A DNA stretch of 64,000 bases from Aliarcobacter cryaerophilus ATCC 43158 (lineage in GTDB: Bacteria; Campylobacterota; Campylobacteria; Campylobacterales; Arcobacteraceae). This document shows, in pieces, positions 45,154 through 54,127 of this stretch (position 1 is the stretch's first letter; each line of letters begins with the position of its first letter). The notes under the pieces were generated by a model. It searched no databases, had not been told where the DNA came from, and saw only the letters and a list, made by a program, of their open reading frames with translations. The DNA lies in contig NZ_CP032823.1 in the NCBI RefSeq assembly GCF_003660105.1, positions 1,116,001-1,180,000 on the forward strand. Reading direction: 5' to 3'. The position numbers and the translations under genes were made by a program.

Positions 45154-46292
45154 TTTTTAAATTCAATTATTGAAATATTTTTTAAAATATGGTTTATATC
45201 TTTTGAATTTAAAAGATGCCTATCCTCTAAAACTTTTGAAAAAAATCTTACTTCTGCATTTGTAAAACCATCTGGTTCTTTCTCTTTTATAGATGGTATT
45301 TGACCATCTTCTACTCTTATTCTATATAATTTCTTATTTTTTAATTTTGCATAATACACTATATCAATTTGAGTTTGAGTAACTTTTTCTAAAGTTACAA
45401 AAACTCTATCACTTTCTAGCTCCATTTCAAAATCTTTATAAAATTCTCTAAAACAATCTATATTCAAATATCCAATATATAATTTTGTATAAATATCAAA
45501 ATATAAATTCATTTTAGAATTTGAGAAAAAACTTAAATCAATTTTAAATTTTGGATTTTTTCTAGCACCATTTAAAATCCACTCCAAAGTTGGAAAATAT
45601 GCAAATTTTTTATATTTTAAACTAAAAGCTTCTAAATATTTCTTATTTTCTGGAGCTTTTAATGTTTGTAAATCATTTTTAACTTTTTTAGCAAAAATAA
45701 TTTTTTCTATTAAATCATCATCATCTAAATCTTTTGTTACCCAAATAGTTGCATATGAAGGAAAGTTGTTTAAACCAATAGAGCCAGATGTAAGGACAAT
45801 CAAAGCATTTATCTCTAAATATGGAAATATCATCTTTAAAAGTGCATATTTTTTTGCAAGTCTTTTATTTAAGCTTGAAGTCTTTTTTGAAGTACTCATC
45901 TCTACAAAATATAGCTTATCTTCAGTAAAAAACATTGCATCAAATTCGCTTATATCTTTATATGCTGATTTAAAAACTATTTGTGAAGTTCTATCAATTA
46001 AAAGTCCACTTTTTATAAACTTGTTTTCCATATCTTGATATGGACCTTTTAGCACAAAACCTTTTATATCATCGTTATTTAAAGCATAATCCATCAAAAG
46101 TTCATATATTATATTTTCGTAAATCTCACCTTTAAAACTGCTATGAGCTGTAATATAAGAGATATTATCTTTTGAAATATTATTTTTAAATAGAGATTTT
46201 AAAGTTTTGCTATCGTAAGAATAGTGAAAAAGATTATCTTTTAATTCACCTATTTCTAAATTTTTTATCTTATTTGTAATTTTAAACTGCAA
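45150..46292 (-). CDS. unknown protein with PD-(D/E)XK nuclease-like core
   Basis: 380 residues, soluble. A helix with Glu56 (KGEIYENIIYELLMDYA) precedes a beta hairpin EFDAMFFTEDKLYFVEMSTSKK that carries Asp118 and Glu131 and then Lys136-Lys137. This resembles the E...D...E-x-K core of PD-(D/E)XK folds such as Card1/DUF1887 or Mrr-like proteins, although the position of Lys is occupied by Ser133. The following SLNKRLAKKYALLKMIFPYLEINALIVLTSG fits strand-helix elements of such a fold. Activity is uncertain. Its stop overlaps the start of the CNNM gene by 4 bp. Confidence 0.5.
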   Translation of the reverse strand: MQFKITNKIKNLEIGELKDNLFHYSYDSKTLKSLFKNNISKDNISYITAHSSFKGEIYENIIYELLMDYALNNDDIKGFVLKGPYQDMENKFIKSGLLIDRTSQIVFKSAYKDISEFDAMFFTEDKLYFVEMSTSKKTSSLNKRLAKKYALLKMIFPYLEINALIVLTSGSIGLNNFPSYATIWVTKDLDDDDLIEKIIFAKKVKNDLQTLKAPENKKYLEAFSLKYKKFAYFPTLEWILNGARKNPKFKIDLSFFSNSKMNLYFDIYTKLYIGYLNIDCFREFYKDFEMELESDRVFVTLEKVTQTQIDIVYYAKLKNKKLYRIRVEDGQIPSIKEKEPDGFTNAEVRFFSKVLEDRHLLNSKDINHILKNISIIEFKK

Positions 46293-46340
46293 ATCTTCTC
46301 TTTTTTCATAATATCAATGATTATATCAAATATTTCTTGA

Positions 46341-46487
46341 TATAATCCACTTTTAATAAAGCTTTATTCTTAAAGCTCTTTAGGTTTTTGCTACTTTTTA
46401 GGGGATTTTTAATTCCCCGCTATAAAAAGTAGTCAAAAAAAAATTACAGTTCCTTTTAAAATAGGAACCATTTAAAAAGGATTTAAA
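46341..46487 (+). promoter_or_regulatory. promoter and structured leader of the DUF6172 gene
   Basis: A consensus TATAAT at 46341-46346 implies a leader of about 135 bases. It contains a long nested hairpin: outer arms CTACTTTTTA (46391-46400) and TAAAAAGTAG (46423-46432), inner arms GGGGA (46401-46405) and TCCCC (46414-46418). A second hairpin is formed by GTTCCT (46449-46454) and AGGAAC (46463-46468), ending 20 bases before the GTG start. There is no T-run, so it is not a simple terminator; a regulatory leader or small RNA is possible. No known riboswitch class is recognised. Confidence 0.45.
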
Positions 46488-46802
46488 GTGAAAAAACTAT
46501 TTTTAATAGATATACCAAATAAAACAAGAGAGAGACAAATTGATAGTATCAAGAATGATATACGAAAATATATAAAAAGAGAAAAAAGTAAAAAACTACC
46601 AGATGGTTTCAACTCTTGGTTTTTTGATTGTAAATTTGGGGAAAAAAAAGAAGATGCAAAAGTTATAAATTTTGCTGATGTTATAAAAAATGTAGATTTG
46701 GCTCAAAGTGAGAATTATGCTAGTTTTTATTTAGAGATAGATGCTAAAGCAATATTTAGAGAAAAAAAATTATCAAATGATGATGAAATTTTAGAAGATT
46801 AA
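46488..46802 (+). CDS. DUF6172 family protein
   Basis: 104 residues from GTG at 46488, with AAAAAGGA eight bases upstream. The sequence MKKLFLIDIPNKTRERQIDSIKNDIRKYIKREKSKKLPDGFNSWFFDCKFGEKKEDAKVI is the conserved core of DUF6172, a small protein of unknown function found in Gamma- and Campylobacterota genomes. It is basic in the middle and acidic at the end. It precedes glyA by 73 bp and carries a long structured leader. Confidence 0.75.
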   Translation: MKKLFLIDIPNKTRERQIDSIKNDIRKYIKREKSKKLPDGFNSWFFDCKFGEKKEDAKVINFADVIKNVDLAQSENYASFYLEIDAKAIFREKKLSNDDEILED

Positions 46803-46875
46803 TATTTAGCAATTTTTGGATTGTTTATAAACTACAATTTTGTTAAAATTTGAAAAATAAAAATTGGAGAGATAA

Positions 46876-48138
46876 ATGAACTATATCACAAACGATAATT
46901 TAGAGGTAGCTGATATTGAGGTATTTAAGATAGTTGAAGCTGAGCTTGAAAGACAGACAAATCATCTTGAGATGATTGCAAGTGAAAACTTTACAAGTCC
47001 AGCAGTAATGCAAGCAATGGGAAGTGTATTTACAAATAAATATGCTGAAGGTTATCCATATAAAAGATATTATGGTGGATGTGAACAAGCTGATAAAGTA
47101 GAACAACTAGCAATTGATAGGGCTTGTGAAATATTTGCTTGTAAATATGCAAATGTTCAACCTCATAGTGGATCTCAGGCAAATGGTGCAGTATATGCAG
47201 CATTATTAAAAGCTGGTGATAAAATATTAGGTATGGATTTATCTCATGGTGGACATTTAACTCATGGAAGTAAACCAAGCTTCTCTGGTCAAAACTACTC
47301 TGCATTTTATTATGGTGTTGAACTTGATGGAAGAATTAACTATGATAAAGTTGAGCAGATTGCAAAAATAGTTCAACCAAAAATAATTGTTTGTGGTGCA
47401 AGTGCATATGCTAGAGAGATTGATTTTAAAAGATTTAGAGAAATAGCTGACTCTGTTGGAGCTATTTTATTTGCTGATATTGCTCATATTGCAGGACTTG
47501 TTGCTGCAAATGAACACCAAAGTCCATTCCCTCATGCTCACGTTGTAACAACAACAACTCATAAGACTCTAAGAGGTCCAAGAGGTGGAATGATTATGAC
47601 AAATGATGAAGAGATTGCTAAAAAAATAAATAGTGCAATTTTCCCAGGACTTCAAGGTGGACCACTTGTTCATGTAATTGCTGCAAAAGCTGTTGCATTT
47701 AAAGAAATACTTGATCCAAAATGGAAAGATTATGCAAAACAAGTAAAAGCTAATGCAAAAGTATTAGGTGAAGTGCTAGTAAAAAGAGGATATGATATAG
47801 TAAGTGGTGGAACAGATAATCATCTTGTTCTAGTAAGTTTCTTAAATAAACCATTCTCAGGAAAAGAAGCTGATGCTGCTTTAGGTGATGCTGGAATTAC
47901 TGTAAATAAAAATACAGTTCCAGGAGAAACTAGAAGTCCATTTGTTACAAGTGGAATTAGAATTGGATCTCCTGCACTAACTGCAAGAGGAATGAAAGAG
48001 AAAGAGTTTGAATATATTGCAAATAAAATTTGTGATGTATTAGATAATATTGAAGATAAAGAGTTACATAAAAAAATAAACAAAGAGCTTGAAGAACTAG
48101 CTTCTAAATTTGTTATTTACACTAGTTCGACGTATTAA
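46876..48138 (+). CDS. glyA: serine hydroxymethyltransferase
   Basis: 420 residues. The PLP-binding [18 protein letters not shown] segment with the catalytic Lys, [31 protein letters not shown] and the C-terminal [21 protein letters not shown] are diagnostic of GlyA, which interconverts serine and glycine while charging THF with a one-carbon unit. TGGAGAG precedes the ATG. The downstream ada-like gene starts 13 bp after the stop. Confidence 0.97.
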   Translation: MNYITNDNLEVADIEVFKIVEAELERQTNHLEMIASENFTSPAVMQAMGSVFTNKYAEGYPYKRYYGGCEQADKVEQLAIDRACEIFACKYANVQPHSGSQANGAVYAALLKAGDKILGMDLSHGGHLTHGSKPSFSGQNYSAFYYGVELDGRINYDKVEQIAKIVQPKIIVCGASAYAREIDFKRFREIADSVGAILFADIAHIAGLVAANEHQSPFPHAHVVTTTTHKTLRGPRGGMIMTNDEEIAKKINSAIFPGLQGGPLVHVIAAKAVAFKEILDPKWKDYAKQVKANAKVLGEVLVKRGYDIVSGGTDNHLVLVSFLNKPFSGKEADAALGDAGITVNKNTVPGETRSPFVTSGIRIGSPALTARGMKEKEFEYIANKICDVLDNIEDKELHKKINKELEELASKFVIYTSSTY

Positions 48139-48151
48139 TAAAGAGAAAAAA

Positions 48152-48985
48152 GTGGAAATAGAAAAAAATAGTTCTACTTATAATCAAATAGAAAAAGCTA
48201 TCAAATACATAGATGAAAACTTTAAATCTCATCCAAGTATTGATGAGATTGCTTTAAATGTTGGAATGAGTAAATACCATTTTATAAGAGTTTTTAAAGA
48301 TTATGTTGGTCTTACTCCTCAACAATTTTTGCATAGTGTTACTTTAAACTATGCAAAAGAGCATATAAAAGAGTCCAAATCTATTCTTGATAGTAGTTTA
48401 GATATTGGACTATCAAGTACTAGTAGGCTTCATGAGCTTTTTGTAAATCTAATAGGCGTTACTCCAAAAGAGTGGAAAGAAAAAGGTAAAGATGTACAAA
48501 TTACTTATGGTTTTGGAAAAACTCCTTTTGGTGAAGCTTTAATAGGTTTTACATCTAAAGGAATTTGCTATTTGGGTTTTTGTGATAACAATAAAAAAGA
48601 TATTTTTCAAAGATTTAATGAACTTTGGGAAAATGCAAATTTAGTTTTTGATGAAAAACTAGCAAGCGAATATTTGGAAAATATCTTTATAAAAAATAAA
48701 AAATATCCACTTTTGGTAAAAGGAACAAACCTACAAATAAATATTTGGAAAGCATTAATAAATATTCCAAATGGAGAGATTGCAACTTATAGCGATATTG
48801 CAAATATTGTAGATAAACCAAAATCAATAAGAGCTGTTGCAAATGCTATTGGTAAAAATCATATTGGCTACCTTATTCCTTGTCATAGAGTTATAGCAAA
48901 AAGCGGAGCTATGAGTGGTTATAGATGGGGGATTGAGAGAAAAGAGAATTTATTAGCTTTTGAAGCATCGAAAAAAAATATTTAA
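48152..48985 (+). CDS. ada: AraC-type HTH / O6-alkylguanine-DNA alkyltransferase fusion (Ada-like)
   Basis: About 277 residues from the GTG at 48152; AAGAGA lies upstream. A TTG start at 48110 would overlap glyA by 29 bp and is less likely. Residues about 10-110 are an AraC-type double HTH (IDEIALNVGMSKYHFIRVFKDYVGLTPQQFL). Residues about 125-277 are the alkyltransferase with IPCHRVIAKSGAMSGYRWGIERKENLL, where Cys in PCHR accepts the alkyl group. The N-terminal zinc domain of E. coli Ada, which senses methylphosphotriesters, is absent, so self-activation by that route is unlikely. Confidence 0.9.
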   Translation: MEIEKNSSTYNQIEKAIKYIDENFKSHPSIDEIALNVGMSKYHFIRVFKDYVGLTPQQFLHSVTLNYAKEHIKESKSILDSSLDIGLSSTSRLHELFVNLIGVTPKEWKEKGKDVQITYGFGKTPFGEALIGFTSKGICYLGFCDNNKKDIFQRFNELWENANLVFDEKLASEYLENIFIKNKKYPLLVKGTNLQINIWKALINIPNGEIATYSDIANIVDKPKSIRAVANAIGKNHIGYLIPCHRVIAKSGAMSGYRWGIERKENLLAFEASKKNI

Positions 48986-49065
48986 AATTAATAAAATATT
49001 TAAATAAGCACTAAAACAACAAAATCTTTGGCTATACTTCACAAAATTTTTAAGAAAGAAGTAAA

Positions 49066-50673
49066 ATGAAACTACTGTCAAAAGATGCTCCACTAGAAGT
49101 AAGTTTAACAAAAATGAAAAAAATAATAGATGATTTAGGTTATAAAATAAGGCTTTCTAAAGAGAAAAATCCTGTAAAAAATAGTTTTTCGGTAAACCTA
49201 AGTTTTGAAGGTGCTAACAATTATATTTTTTCAAATGGTAAAGGCTCAATATCTGACTCTTGTTTAGCTAGTGCTTATGGTGAATTTATAGAAAGATTAC
49301 AAACAAATCTATATTTTAATGATTACTATTTAGAAAATAGAACTTTTTTTCCAGACCAAAAAGCATTTGATAAAAATAGTGATTTTTTGGATGAAGAGAT
49401 AAAAAAGTATTATACTTTAGAAGGTATTGAAAAAGATGATTTTTTGGATTTTAACTCAAATGATTTTTCAAAAATAATCTCTTTACCTTTTATAAATCAA
49501 ACTTCACAAAAAAAAGTATATTTTCCTATAAATTTACTAGCAAATCTTTATGCAAGTAACGGTTTATCAACAGGAAACACAAAAGATGAAGCAAAAGTTC
49601 AAGCTCTTTGTGAGATATTTGAAAGAAATGTAAAAATAAAAGTTATAAAAGATGGTCTAGCTCTTCCAGAGTTTCCAAAAGAGGTTTTAAATAAGTTTTC
49701 AAAAATATCTGAAGATATAAAATCTTTAGAAGAAAAAGGATTTAAAATAAAAGTTTATGATTCATCTTTGGGTGGAATATATCCAGTTACAGCAATAGCT
49801 TTTATAAATCCAAAAAATAATACACTTTTTTTATCTTTTGGAAGCCACCCTATTTTGGAAGTTTCAATTGAAAGAACATTAACGGAGCTTTTACAAGGAA
49901 GAGAAATAGATGAACTAGATAGCTTTGAGAAACCAACTTTTGATATGGAAGATATTGCTTCAAACTCAAATTTAGAGTCTCATTTTGTTGATTCAAATGC
50001 AAAAGTAGGCTTACAGTTTTTAAGTTCTAAAAAATCATTTATTTATACTCCTTGGAAATTTGATATAGAACAAAGTAGTGAACAATTTATAATTCTAAAA
50101 GAGATTTTAAATAAAGAAAACAAAACAATATATCTTAGAGAATATGACTATTTAGGATTCTACTCTTGTCATATGATTGTTCCAGATTTTTCGGAGATTT
50201 ATCCACTTGAAGATATGATTTACAACAATAAAAATCAAGGAAAACTAATCCGAGATTTTATTTTAAACAAAGATAAATATGATTTAGAAAATTTACTTGA
50301 TGAATTAAATGGCTTTGATGACTCTATAAATATGGGTGCATTTATTGGAGTTATTTTTAAAGAGGATTTCTCTTTAGGTGAATTCAAAGCTGATGTCTTG
50401 ATTAAATTAAAAGAGTATGAAGAGGCTATTTTTTACCTTGAACAATCAAATAAAAAATTCAACTATATTTTGGCTCAGGTTTTAAGAATAACTCAAGAAA
50501 ACTTAAATTTTGAAGATTTCAAAGATGCCCTTTTTGATATTTTTGAAGAGAAAAATATCAAAAGAGCTTTAGATATTATTGATAAAAAAAGCTCTTTAAT
50601 AAACTTAGAGTTTGCAAATGAATATAAAAACATTTTAAACTTATTTGATTCTAAAAACAAAAAATATATATAA
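49066..50673 (+). CDS. ycaO: YcaO-domain protein, RimO accessory-type
   Basis: 535 residues. The N-terminal two thirds form the YcaO ATP-binding fold (FSVNLSFEGANNYIFSNGKGSISDSCLASAYGEFIERLQTNLYF, LSTGNTKDEAKVQALCEIFERNVKIKVI, SFGSHPILEVSIERTLTELLQGR), with acidic Mg-ATP ligands in E-x-x-ER and E-x-x-EL patterns. The C-terminal 120 residues are TPR-like (LKEYEEAIFYLEQSNKKFNYI). This matches E. coli YcaO, which supports RimO thiomethylation of ribosomal protein S12; no peptide precursor gene suggesting an azole RiPP cluster is adjacent. Promoter-like TATACT and AAGAAAGAAG precede it. Confidence 0.88.
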   Translation: MKLLSKDAPLEVSLTKMKKIIDDLGYKIRLSKEKNPVKNSFSVNLSFEGANNYIFSNGKGSISDSCLASAYGEFIERLQTNLYFNDYYLENRTFFPDQKAFDKNSDFLDEEIKKYYTLEGIEKDDFLDFNSNDFSKIISLPFINQTSQKKVYFPINLLANLYASNGLSTGNTKDEAKVQALCEIFERNVKIKVIKDGLALPEFPKEVLNKFSKISEDIKSLEEKGFKIKVYDSSLGGIYPVTAIAFINPKNNTLFLSFGSHPILEVSIERTLTELLQGREIDELDSFEKPTFDMEDIASNSNLESHFVDSNAKVGLQFLSSKKSFIYTPWKFDIEQSSEQFIILKEILNKENKTIYLREYDYLGFYSCHMIVPDFSEIYPLEDMIYNNKNQGKLIRDFILNKDKYDLENLLDELNGFDDSINMGAFIGVIFKEDFSLGEFKADVLIKLKEYEEAIFYLEQSNKKFNYILAQVLRITQENLNFEDFKDALFDIFEEKNIKRALDIIDKKSSLINLEFANEYKNILNLFDSKNKKYI

Positions 50674-50677
50674 AAAT

Positions 50678-50702
50678 AAATAGCAAGATAATCTTGCTAT
50701 TT
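50678..50702. terminator. bidirectional terminator between ycaO and the DapD-like gene
   Basis: A 10-bp stem (AAATAGCAAG at 50678-50687 and its complement at 50693-50702, 5-base loop) lies between convergent stop codons, with A/T-rich tails on both sides. It can serve both strands. Confidence 0.65.
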
Positions 50703-50704
50703 AA

Positions 50705-51397
50705 CTATTTTAAAAGAGTTGCTTTGCAAGAAGTTTCATCATTTGATGGGATAATATGTCTTAAAAATCTTGAATATTTACCAACATAATCAACCTTTGG
50801 ATATTTTGCTCCAACTTTTAATAAAATCTCATTTTGTCTTAACCAATCAAGCTCCAAAGGAATAGCATCTATCCAAGCACAATTTGTAAGTAAATCTTCT
50901 ATTCCTTCAAGATTTGGCTCATCTGTTTTTTTGCTATATTTTGCATACAATTTTAAATATGTAGCTTCTACACTTTGTGGTTTTTCATCTTTAAAAACAA
51001 ATACAACTTTAAAATCATCACCACTTAATCCACTATCAAGTGGCAATGTAGCTAGTGTAGAGATTACTTGAAGGTTTTTGTGAAGCTCTTTTTCTTCATA
51101 AAATGGTTTAAATGCTTCTACACAATATCCTAAGAAACCATCACAAATATCAAATACAGCTTCACTTTTTGTACAATCAATATTGTGTCCACTTTGTTTT
51201 AAAGCTGCCAAAAATATAGCAGCACTTTTATGATTTTCATTCCAATTTACAACTGGAAATGTAGCTTCTAAAATCAAGTTTGAATTTAAAACTCCTCTGC
51301 TAACTCTAGCAATTCCAAATCCTAAAGGTTGTTTATACCAACTCTCTTTTTCTATACTCTCAACAAGTGCCTTAAAATCTTCTTTTGTATTTATCAT
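50705..51397 (-). CDS. DapD N-terminal and middle domain protein without the acyltransferase helix
   Basis: 230 residues. The sequence MINTKEDFKALVESIEKESWYKQPLGFGIARVSRGVLNSNLILEATFPVVNWNEN and the following TLATLPLDSGLSGDDFKVVFVFKDEKPQSVEATYLKLYAKY resemble the N-terminal and middle domains of the long Campylobacterota DapD (tetrahydrodipicolinate N-succinyltransferase). It ends with GKYSRFLRHIIPSND where DapD would begin its catalytic left-handed beta-helix. The missing part is not found downstream, where only 32 bp remain before ycaO. It is therefore not a succinyltransferase by itself. Role unknown. Confidence 0.75.
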   Translation of the reverse strand: MINTKEDFKALVESIEKESWYKQPLGFGIARVSRGVLNSNLILEATFPVVNWNENHKSAAIFLAALKQSGHNIDCTKSEAVFDICDGFLGYCVEAFKPFYEEKELHKNLQVISTLATLPLDSGLSGDDFKVVFVFKDEKPQSVEATYLKLYAKYSKKTDEPNLEGIEDLLTNCAWIDAIPLELDWLRQNEILLKVGAKYPKVDYVGKYSRFLRHIIPSNDETSCKATLLK

Positions 51398-51435
51398 ATT
51401 GCTCTCCTCATTTTAATATCAATTTTACTCAAATT

Positions 51436-53298
51436 CTAATAAATTGTATCCATATCTATTGAAATATTATTTGATTTCAAATAGTGTAAAGATTTTAAAA
51501 GTGCTTTTACATCTTTTGAGCGAATAACAACTTCATATCTATATTTATTTGAAATTCTAAAAATTGCGCACTCGCCAAATCCTACAACTTCAATATCTTT
51601 ATTGTTTTTTAAATCTTTTACAATCTCTTGTAATTCATCTTTTACTTTTAAACCATTTGTTGAAGATAAAATTACTCTTGCTAATTTTACAAAAGGTGGA
51701 TACAAATCTTTTCTAAATTCTAACTCACTTTTTAAAAACTCTTTATAATTTGATTCTTCTAAATAATATTTAAAAAAGTCTTCATTTTTTGTCTCAATTA
51801 TAACCTCGCCAAAGCCATTTCTTCCACTTCTTCCAGATATTTGCAAAAGCAAACTCAAGGCATTTTCTCTTGCTTTATATGAACTCATATTTAGCAAACT
51901 ATCCATACCTAGTACAACTGCAAGTTTTACATTGTGATAATCATGTCCTTTTGAAAGCATTTGAGTACCAACCAAAACATCTATTTTATTTTCATTAAAC
52001 TCATCTAAAATCTTTTTTAAAGATTTTTCACTATTTACACTATCTTTATCAAATCTTTTTATAATACTATTAGGAAACTCATTTTTTAAGATTTCTTCTA
52101 TTTGGGCAGTTCCAACCCTATGATTTCTTACAATTCCTGTTTTACAAGATGGACAAAACTCTGGAATTTTTTGTGCAAATCCACAATAGTGGCATTTCAG
52201 AGCCAAATCATTTTTATGCAAACTCATAGAAACACTACAAAATGGGCATTCAACACTTTTCCCACAATCAAAACAAATTTGATGCTTAAAATTTGCACGT
52301 GTAGGTAAAAAAACTATTGTTTGATTTTTATTTTCAATACTTTTTTTTATCAAATGAAGAGTTTTTTCTGAAATATTTTGACCACTATTTTCAAAAATAT
52401 AACTCTTTTTTGTCTCATAAAATGTCTTATCAAGCTCAAAATATGGAATTTTATAAAAACTATTTAAAGAAGGTGTTGCACTTCCTAAAATAAGTCTTAA
52501 ATCAAACTTTTTTGCTATAAAAATTGCTAAATCTTTTGCATTATATCTAGGAGTAGTATCGCTTTTATAAGAGTTATCATGCTCTTCATCTACAATAATC
52601 AAACCCAAATTACTATAAGGTAAAAAAAGAGCTGATCTTGCACCTGCTATTAATTTTATCTCACCATTTTGAAGTTTTAATAGTATCTCTTTTTTTCTTT
52701 TTATAGTTACTTTTGAATGCCAAATTGCAACACTTGAATCAAAAACTTCTTCAAGTCTTTTTTCCATTTGTGGAGTAAGAGAGATTTCTGGCATTAAAAA
52801 AACTGCTTGTTTTCCTTGTTTTAAAACCTCTTTTATAGTTTTTATATATATTTCAGTTTTTCCAGCACCAGTTTTTGCAAAAAGAAGAGCTTGTTTTTTA
52901 CTATCTAAAAAACTTTTTGCTTCTTTTTGAAAAGATGACAAATTTATCTCTTTTTTATAATCAGTACTCAAATTTTCATAACAAATATTTTTATTAAAAG
53001 CTTGAAATAAACTCAAAGAAAATCCCATAGAACAAATATAGTATTTACTAACAAAATCGGCAATTTCAATCATACAATCAGTATAGAACTCATCTTTTAT
53101 ACTCAAAATTGTACTACATTTAAAATCTGGTTTATCTACTTTTTTTATAACTACTGCTAAATTTGAATTTTTTCTTTTTGCTAAAATAACTTCTACCAAA
53201 GAGCCATTTTCAATAATCTCTTCACTTTCGTAAGTTAAGTTTTGTAAAGGAGATTTTAAAATCGCTACTTCATAATAGTTCAAAATATATCCTCGCAT
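51436..53298 (-). CDS. priA: primosomal replication restart helicase PriA
   Basis: 620 residues. Walker A FAKTGAGKTEIYIK, DEEH box in IIVDEEHDNSYKSD, LILGSATPS, the zinc cluster CFDCGKSVECPFC...CHYCG...CPSC (about 350-395), LVGTQMLSKGHDYHNV and QISGRSGR give a complete PriA helicase. It is shorter than E. coli PriA (732 aa) mainly in the N-terminal DNA-binding part, as in Campylobacterota. PriA reloads the replisome at stalled forks. It is the last gene of an operon whose preceding genes are a pilin-like and three small proteins. Confidence 0.94.
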   Translation of the reverse strand: MRGYILNYYEVAILKSPLQNLTYESEEIIENGSLVEVILAKRKNSNLAVVIKKVDKPDFKCSTILSIKDEFYTDCMIEIADFVSKYYICSMGFSLSLFQAFNKNICYENLSTDYKKEINLSSFQKEAKSFLDSKKQALLFAKTGAGKTEIYIKTIKEVLKQGKQAVFLMPEISLTPQMEKRLEEVFDSSVAIWHSKVTIKRKKEILLKLQNGEIKLIAGARSALFLPYSNLGLIIVDEEHDNSYKSDTTPRYNAKDLAIFIAKKFDLRLILGSATPSLNSFYKIPYFELDKTFYETKKSYIFENSGQNISEKTLHLIKKSIENKNQTIVFLPTRANFKHQICFDCGKSVECPFCSVSMSLHKNDLALKCHYCGFAQKIPEFCPSCKTGIVRNHRVGTAQIEEILKNEFPNSIIKRFDKDSVNSEKSLKKILDEFNENKIDVLVGTQMLSKGHDYHNVKLAVVLGMDSLLNMSSYKARENALSLLLQISGRSGRNGFGEVIIETKNEDFFKYYLEESNYKEFLKSELEFRKDLYPPFVKLARVILSSTNGLKVKDELQEIVKDLKNNKDIEVVGFGECAIFRISNKYRYEVVIRSKDVKALLKSLHYLKSNNISIDMDTIY

Positions 53299-53744
53299 AA
53301 TTTTTCACTACTTGCACATAAAAATTGACTATCTTTTAATAAAAATTCATATTTATTCTTTCTTGTGAAAAATATATATTTATCATCTGATACTTTTGCC
53401 CAATATCCATTTTTAGATGCATTTGTAGAAGTTGAAATAAAAGGAAAATCCAAAATATATTCAAATAACTTCTCGTTTTCAACATCTATGTTTGCATTAT
53501 CTAATTTGTTTATATAATCAAATTTTTGTATTAATATATTTTTTGCTTTATCTTTTTGTATACCATTTTTTATAAGTGCTATATCTGATTTTAGTTTTAC
53601 TAAATCACTATTTTCCAAAAAAGTATTAAGTTTTGGGAGCAAAAAAGATAAAATAGTAGCAATAACTACTATAAAAATAACTATTTCAAGAGTAGAAAAT
53701 GCTTTTTTTCTAAAACCCCGCAATTTTATTTGCAATATCCTCAA
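53280..53744 (-). CDS. type IV pilin-like (prepilin) protein
   Basis: About 154 residues or fewer. The segment KKAFSTLEIVIFIVVIATILSFLLPKLNTF is a prepilin signal: basic leader, cleavage before Phe, Glu at +5 and a hydrophobic helix. The C-terminal domain is small, with a possible disulfide pair (CASSEKLC). The given TTG start lies within the upstream gene; in-frame TTG codons at 53735 or 53723 would also leave the prepilin signal intact. It could be a minor pseudopilin for a transformation or secretion apparatus. It overlaps priA by 19 bp. Confidence 0.7.
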   Translation of the reverse strand: MRILQIKLRGFRKKAFSTLEIVIFIVVIATILSFLLPKLNTFLENSDLVKLKSDIALIKNGIQKDKAKNILIQKFDYINKLDNANIDVENEKLFEYILDFPFISTSTNASKNGYWAKVSDDKYIFFTRKNKYEFLLKDSQFLCASSEKLCEDIF

Positions 53745-53919
53745 CCTCTTTTCTAAAAGTTCTATATTCTTGATTTAGCTTTAAATATGCTAAAAGAAGG
53801 GATTTTGTATCATTATTTTTTTCAGTATCTAAATATTTACAAAGCTCTTTTTCAAGCTCTTCATCGACAGAAATTGTGTAAGCTTTGTTATTTATGTGAA
53901 ATGTCAAATCCTTAATCAC
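53710..53919 (-). CDS. small helical protein of unknown function
   Basis: 69 residues, starting at ATG 53917-53919. The start MIKDLTFHINNKAYTISVDEELEKEL suggests a beta hairpin followed by helices (KSLLLAYLKLNQEYRTFRKEVEDIANKI). No family is recognised with certainty. Its start overlaps the upstream coiled-coil gene by 8 bp, and its end overlaps the pilin-like gene, so it belongs to the TerB-like-to-priA operon. Confidence 0.6.
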   Translation of the reverse strand: MIKDLTFHINNKAYTISVDEELEKELCKYLDTEKNNDTKSLLLAYLKLNQEYRTFRKEVEDIANKIAGF

Positions 53920-54124
53920 TTGTATTCGCCTTTATTAAAGTTAATGTACTATCAATTTTTAAAATCATATCTTGATTGTTTCTTTCAAGCTTATCATTTT
54001 CATCTATTAGTTCGCTTATTTTTTGCTCAAGAGCTATTTTTTCAAGTTTTATTTTTGCATGCTCTTCTAATAAATTGTCAATTCTTTCATTTAAAAGCCT
54101 AATGATTTCCATACTTTTACTCAT
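53912..54124 (-). CDS. small coiled-coil protein
   Basis: 70 residues, almost entirely heptad-like (ERIDNLLEEHAKIKLEKIALEQKISELIDENDKLERNNQDMILKID), predicted to form a coiled coil. Small coiled coils such as ZapB act in cell division, but no specific family signature is visible. It begins 3 bp after the TerB-like gene and overlaps the next gene by 8 bp. Confidence 0.65.
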   Translation of the reverse strand: MSKSMEIIRLLNERIDNLLEEHAKIKLEKIALEQKISELIDENDKLERNNQDMILKIDSTLTLIKANTSD

Positions 54125-54127
54125 AAT

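Noticed and set aside
45766-46038. Plus-strand frame within the PD-(D/E)XK-like gene
   Set aside because: Antisense shadow; no ribosome binding site and no recognisable domain.
46391-46432. Nested hairpin as a simple rho-independent terminator
   Set aside because: No T-run follows on either strand, and it lies between a promoter-like box and the start of the same gene.
46900-48083. Three minus-strand frames within glyA
   Set aside because: glyA is unambiguous on the plus strand; the frames are low-complexity shadows rich in His, Ile and Leu.
49066-50673. RiPP (thiazole/oxazole peptide) cluster around ycaO
   Set aside because: No precursor peptide, dehydrogenase or export gene is adjacent; the TPR-like C-terminus matches the RimO-accessory YcaO type.
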